Assembly (NCBI GenBank): GCA_019114205.1 | Contig: DXFY01000041.1 | Location: forward strand, 1 to 33,500 | DNA: 33,500 nt | DNA from: Candidatus Tidjanibacter gallistercoris | GTDB taxonomy: Bacteria; Bacteroidota; Bacteroidia; Bacteroidales; Rikenellaceae | Reading direction: 5' to 3' | Shown here: positions 33,416-33,500 of the stretch, in pieces | How the letters are laid out: every line of letters begins with the position of its first letter | Position numbering within the stretch: the first letter of the stretch is position 1 | Made by a program: the position numbers and the translations under genes | The notes under the pieces: generated by a model | The model's input: the letters and a program-made list of their open reading frames with translations, nothing else | Told to the model about the DNA's origin: nothing | The model's database searches: none

Positions 33416-33500
33416 ACGGATAAATATTAAAAAGGTAATAGTATTGAATAAACGTTCAGCATCCGCTGACCGCATGGTTGATAAAGTTCGTTCAGGCCGC

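Overview
The window looks like a chromosomal segment of a moderately GC-rich gut Bacteroidota, most likely Bacteroidales; an Alistipes-like Rikenellaceae member is my inference. The evidence is SusC/SusD pairs, lipoproteins with LASC/LAGC lipoboxes, a LytTR two-component pair beside a TonB-dependent receptor, few Shine-Dalgarno sequences, and promoters of the Bacteroidota type TTTG-N18..20-TAnnTTTG (clear upstream of der, the polysaccharide locus and the S41 protease gene). I saw no rRNA, tRNA, CRISPR array or insertion sequence.

Layout. 1-286: AT-rich edge with a bidirectional terminator. 287-2633 (minus): der followed by a bile-acid/sodium-symporter-like permease. 3031-8978 (plus): small outer-membrane barrel, phoH, cytosolic dipeptidase pepD, a lipid-kinase-fold protein that has lost its catalytic motifs, a 740-base stretch without a confident gene, and an HdeD-like membrane protein with a textbook terminator. 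9372-19609 (minus): a six-gene polysaccharide utilization operon reading GH130, MFS permease, a large lipoprotein probably of (alpha/alpha) toroid type, SusC, SusD, and a FIVAR+LamG surface lipoprotein. It has a promoter at its head and a terminator at its tail. 19934-24892 (minus): sensor kinase, LytTR regulator, then a TonB-dependent receptor. 25027-27549 (minus): YdeI/OmdA-like protein, mazG, a frame-broken PDZ lipoprotein, and a gamma-carbonic-anhydrase-like protein. 27877-29273 (minus): cyuA-type cysteine desulfidase.

29420-33500 is an AT-richer islet on the minus strand. It holds a secreted HExxH metalloprotease-like protein, a secreted S41 serine protease under a clean promoter with a dyad at its start point, and an easily missed 59-codon GTG-started ORF. 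The product of this ORF has the leader typical of Bacteroidota double-glycine RiPP/natural-product precursors and a 30-residue core with two cysteines and an aromatic tail. This peptide-plus-two-proteases islet is the best candidate here for an undescribed system.

In the polysaccharide operon, SusC/SusD and the LamG lipoprotein would bind and import glycan at the surface. The large lipoprotein would trim it outside the inner membrane, the MFS permease would carry the small product inward, and the cytoplasmic GH130 enzyme would cleave a beta-mannoside. The kinase/regulator/receptor block looks like a self-contained signal-controlled uptake unit.
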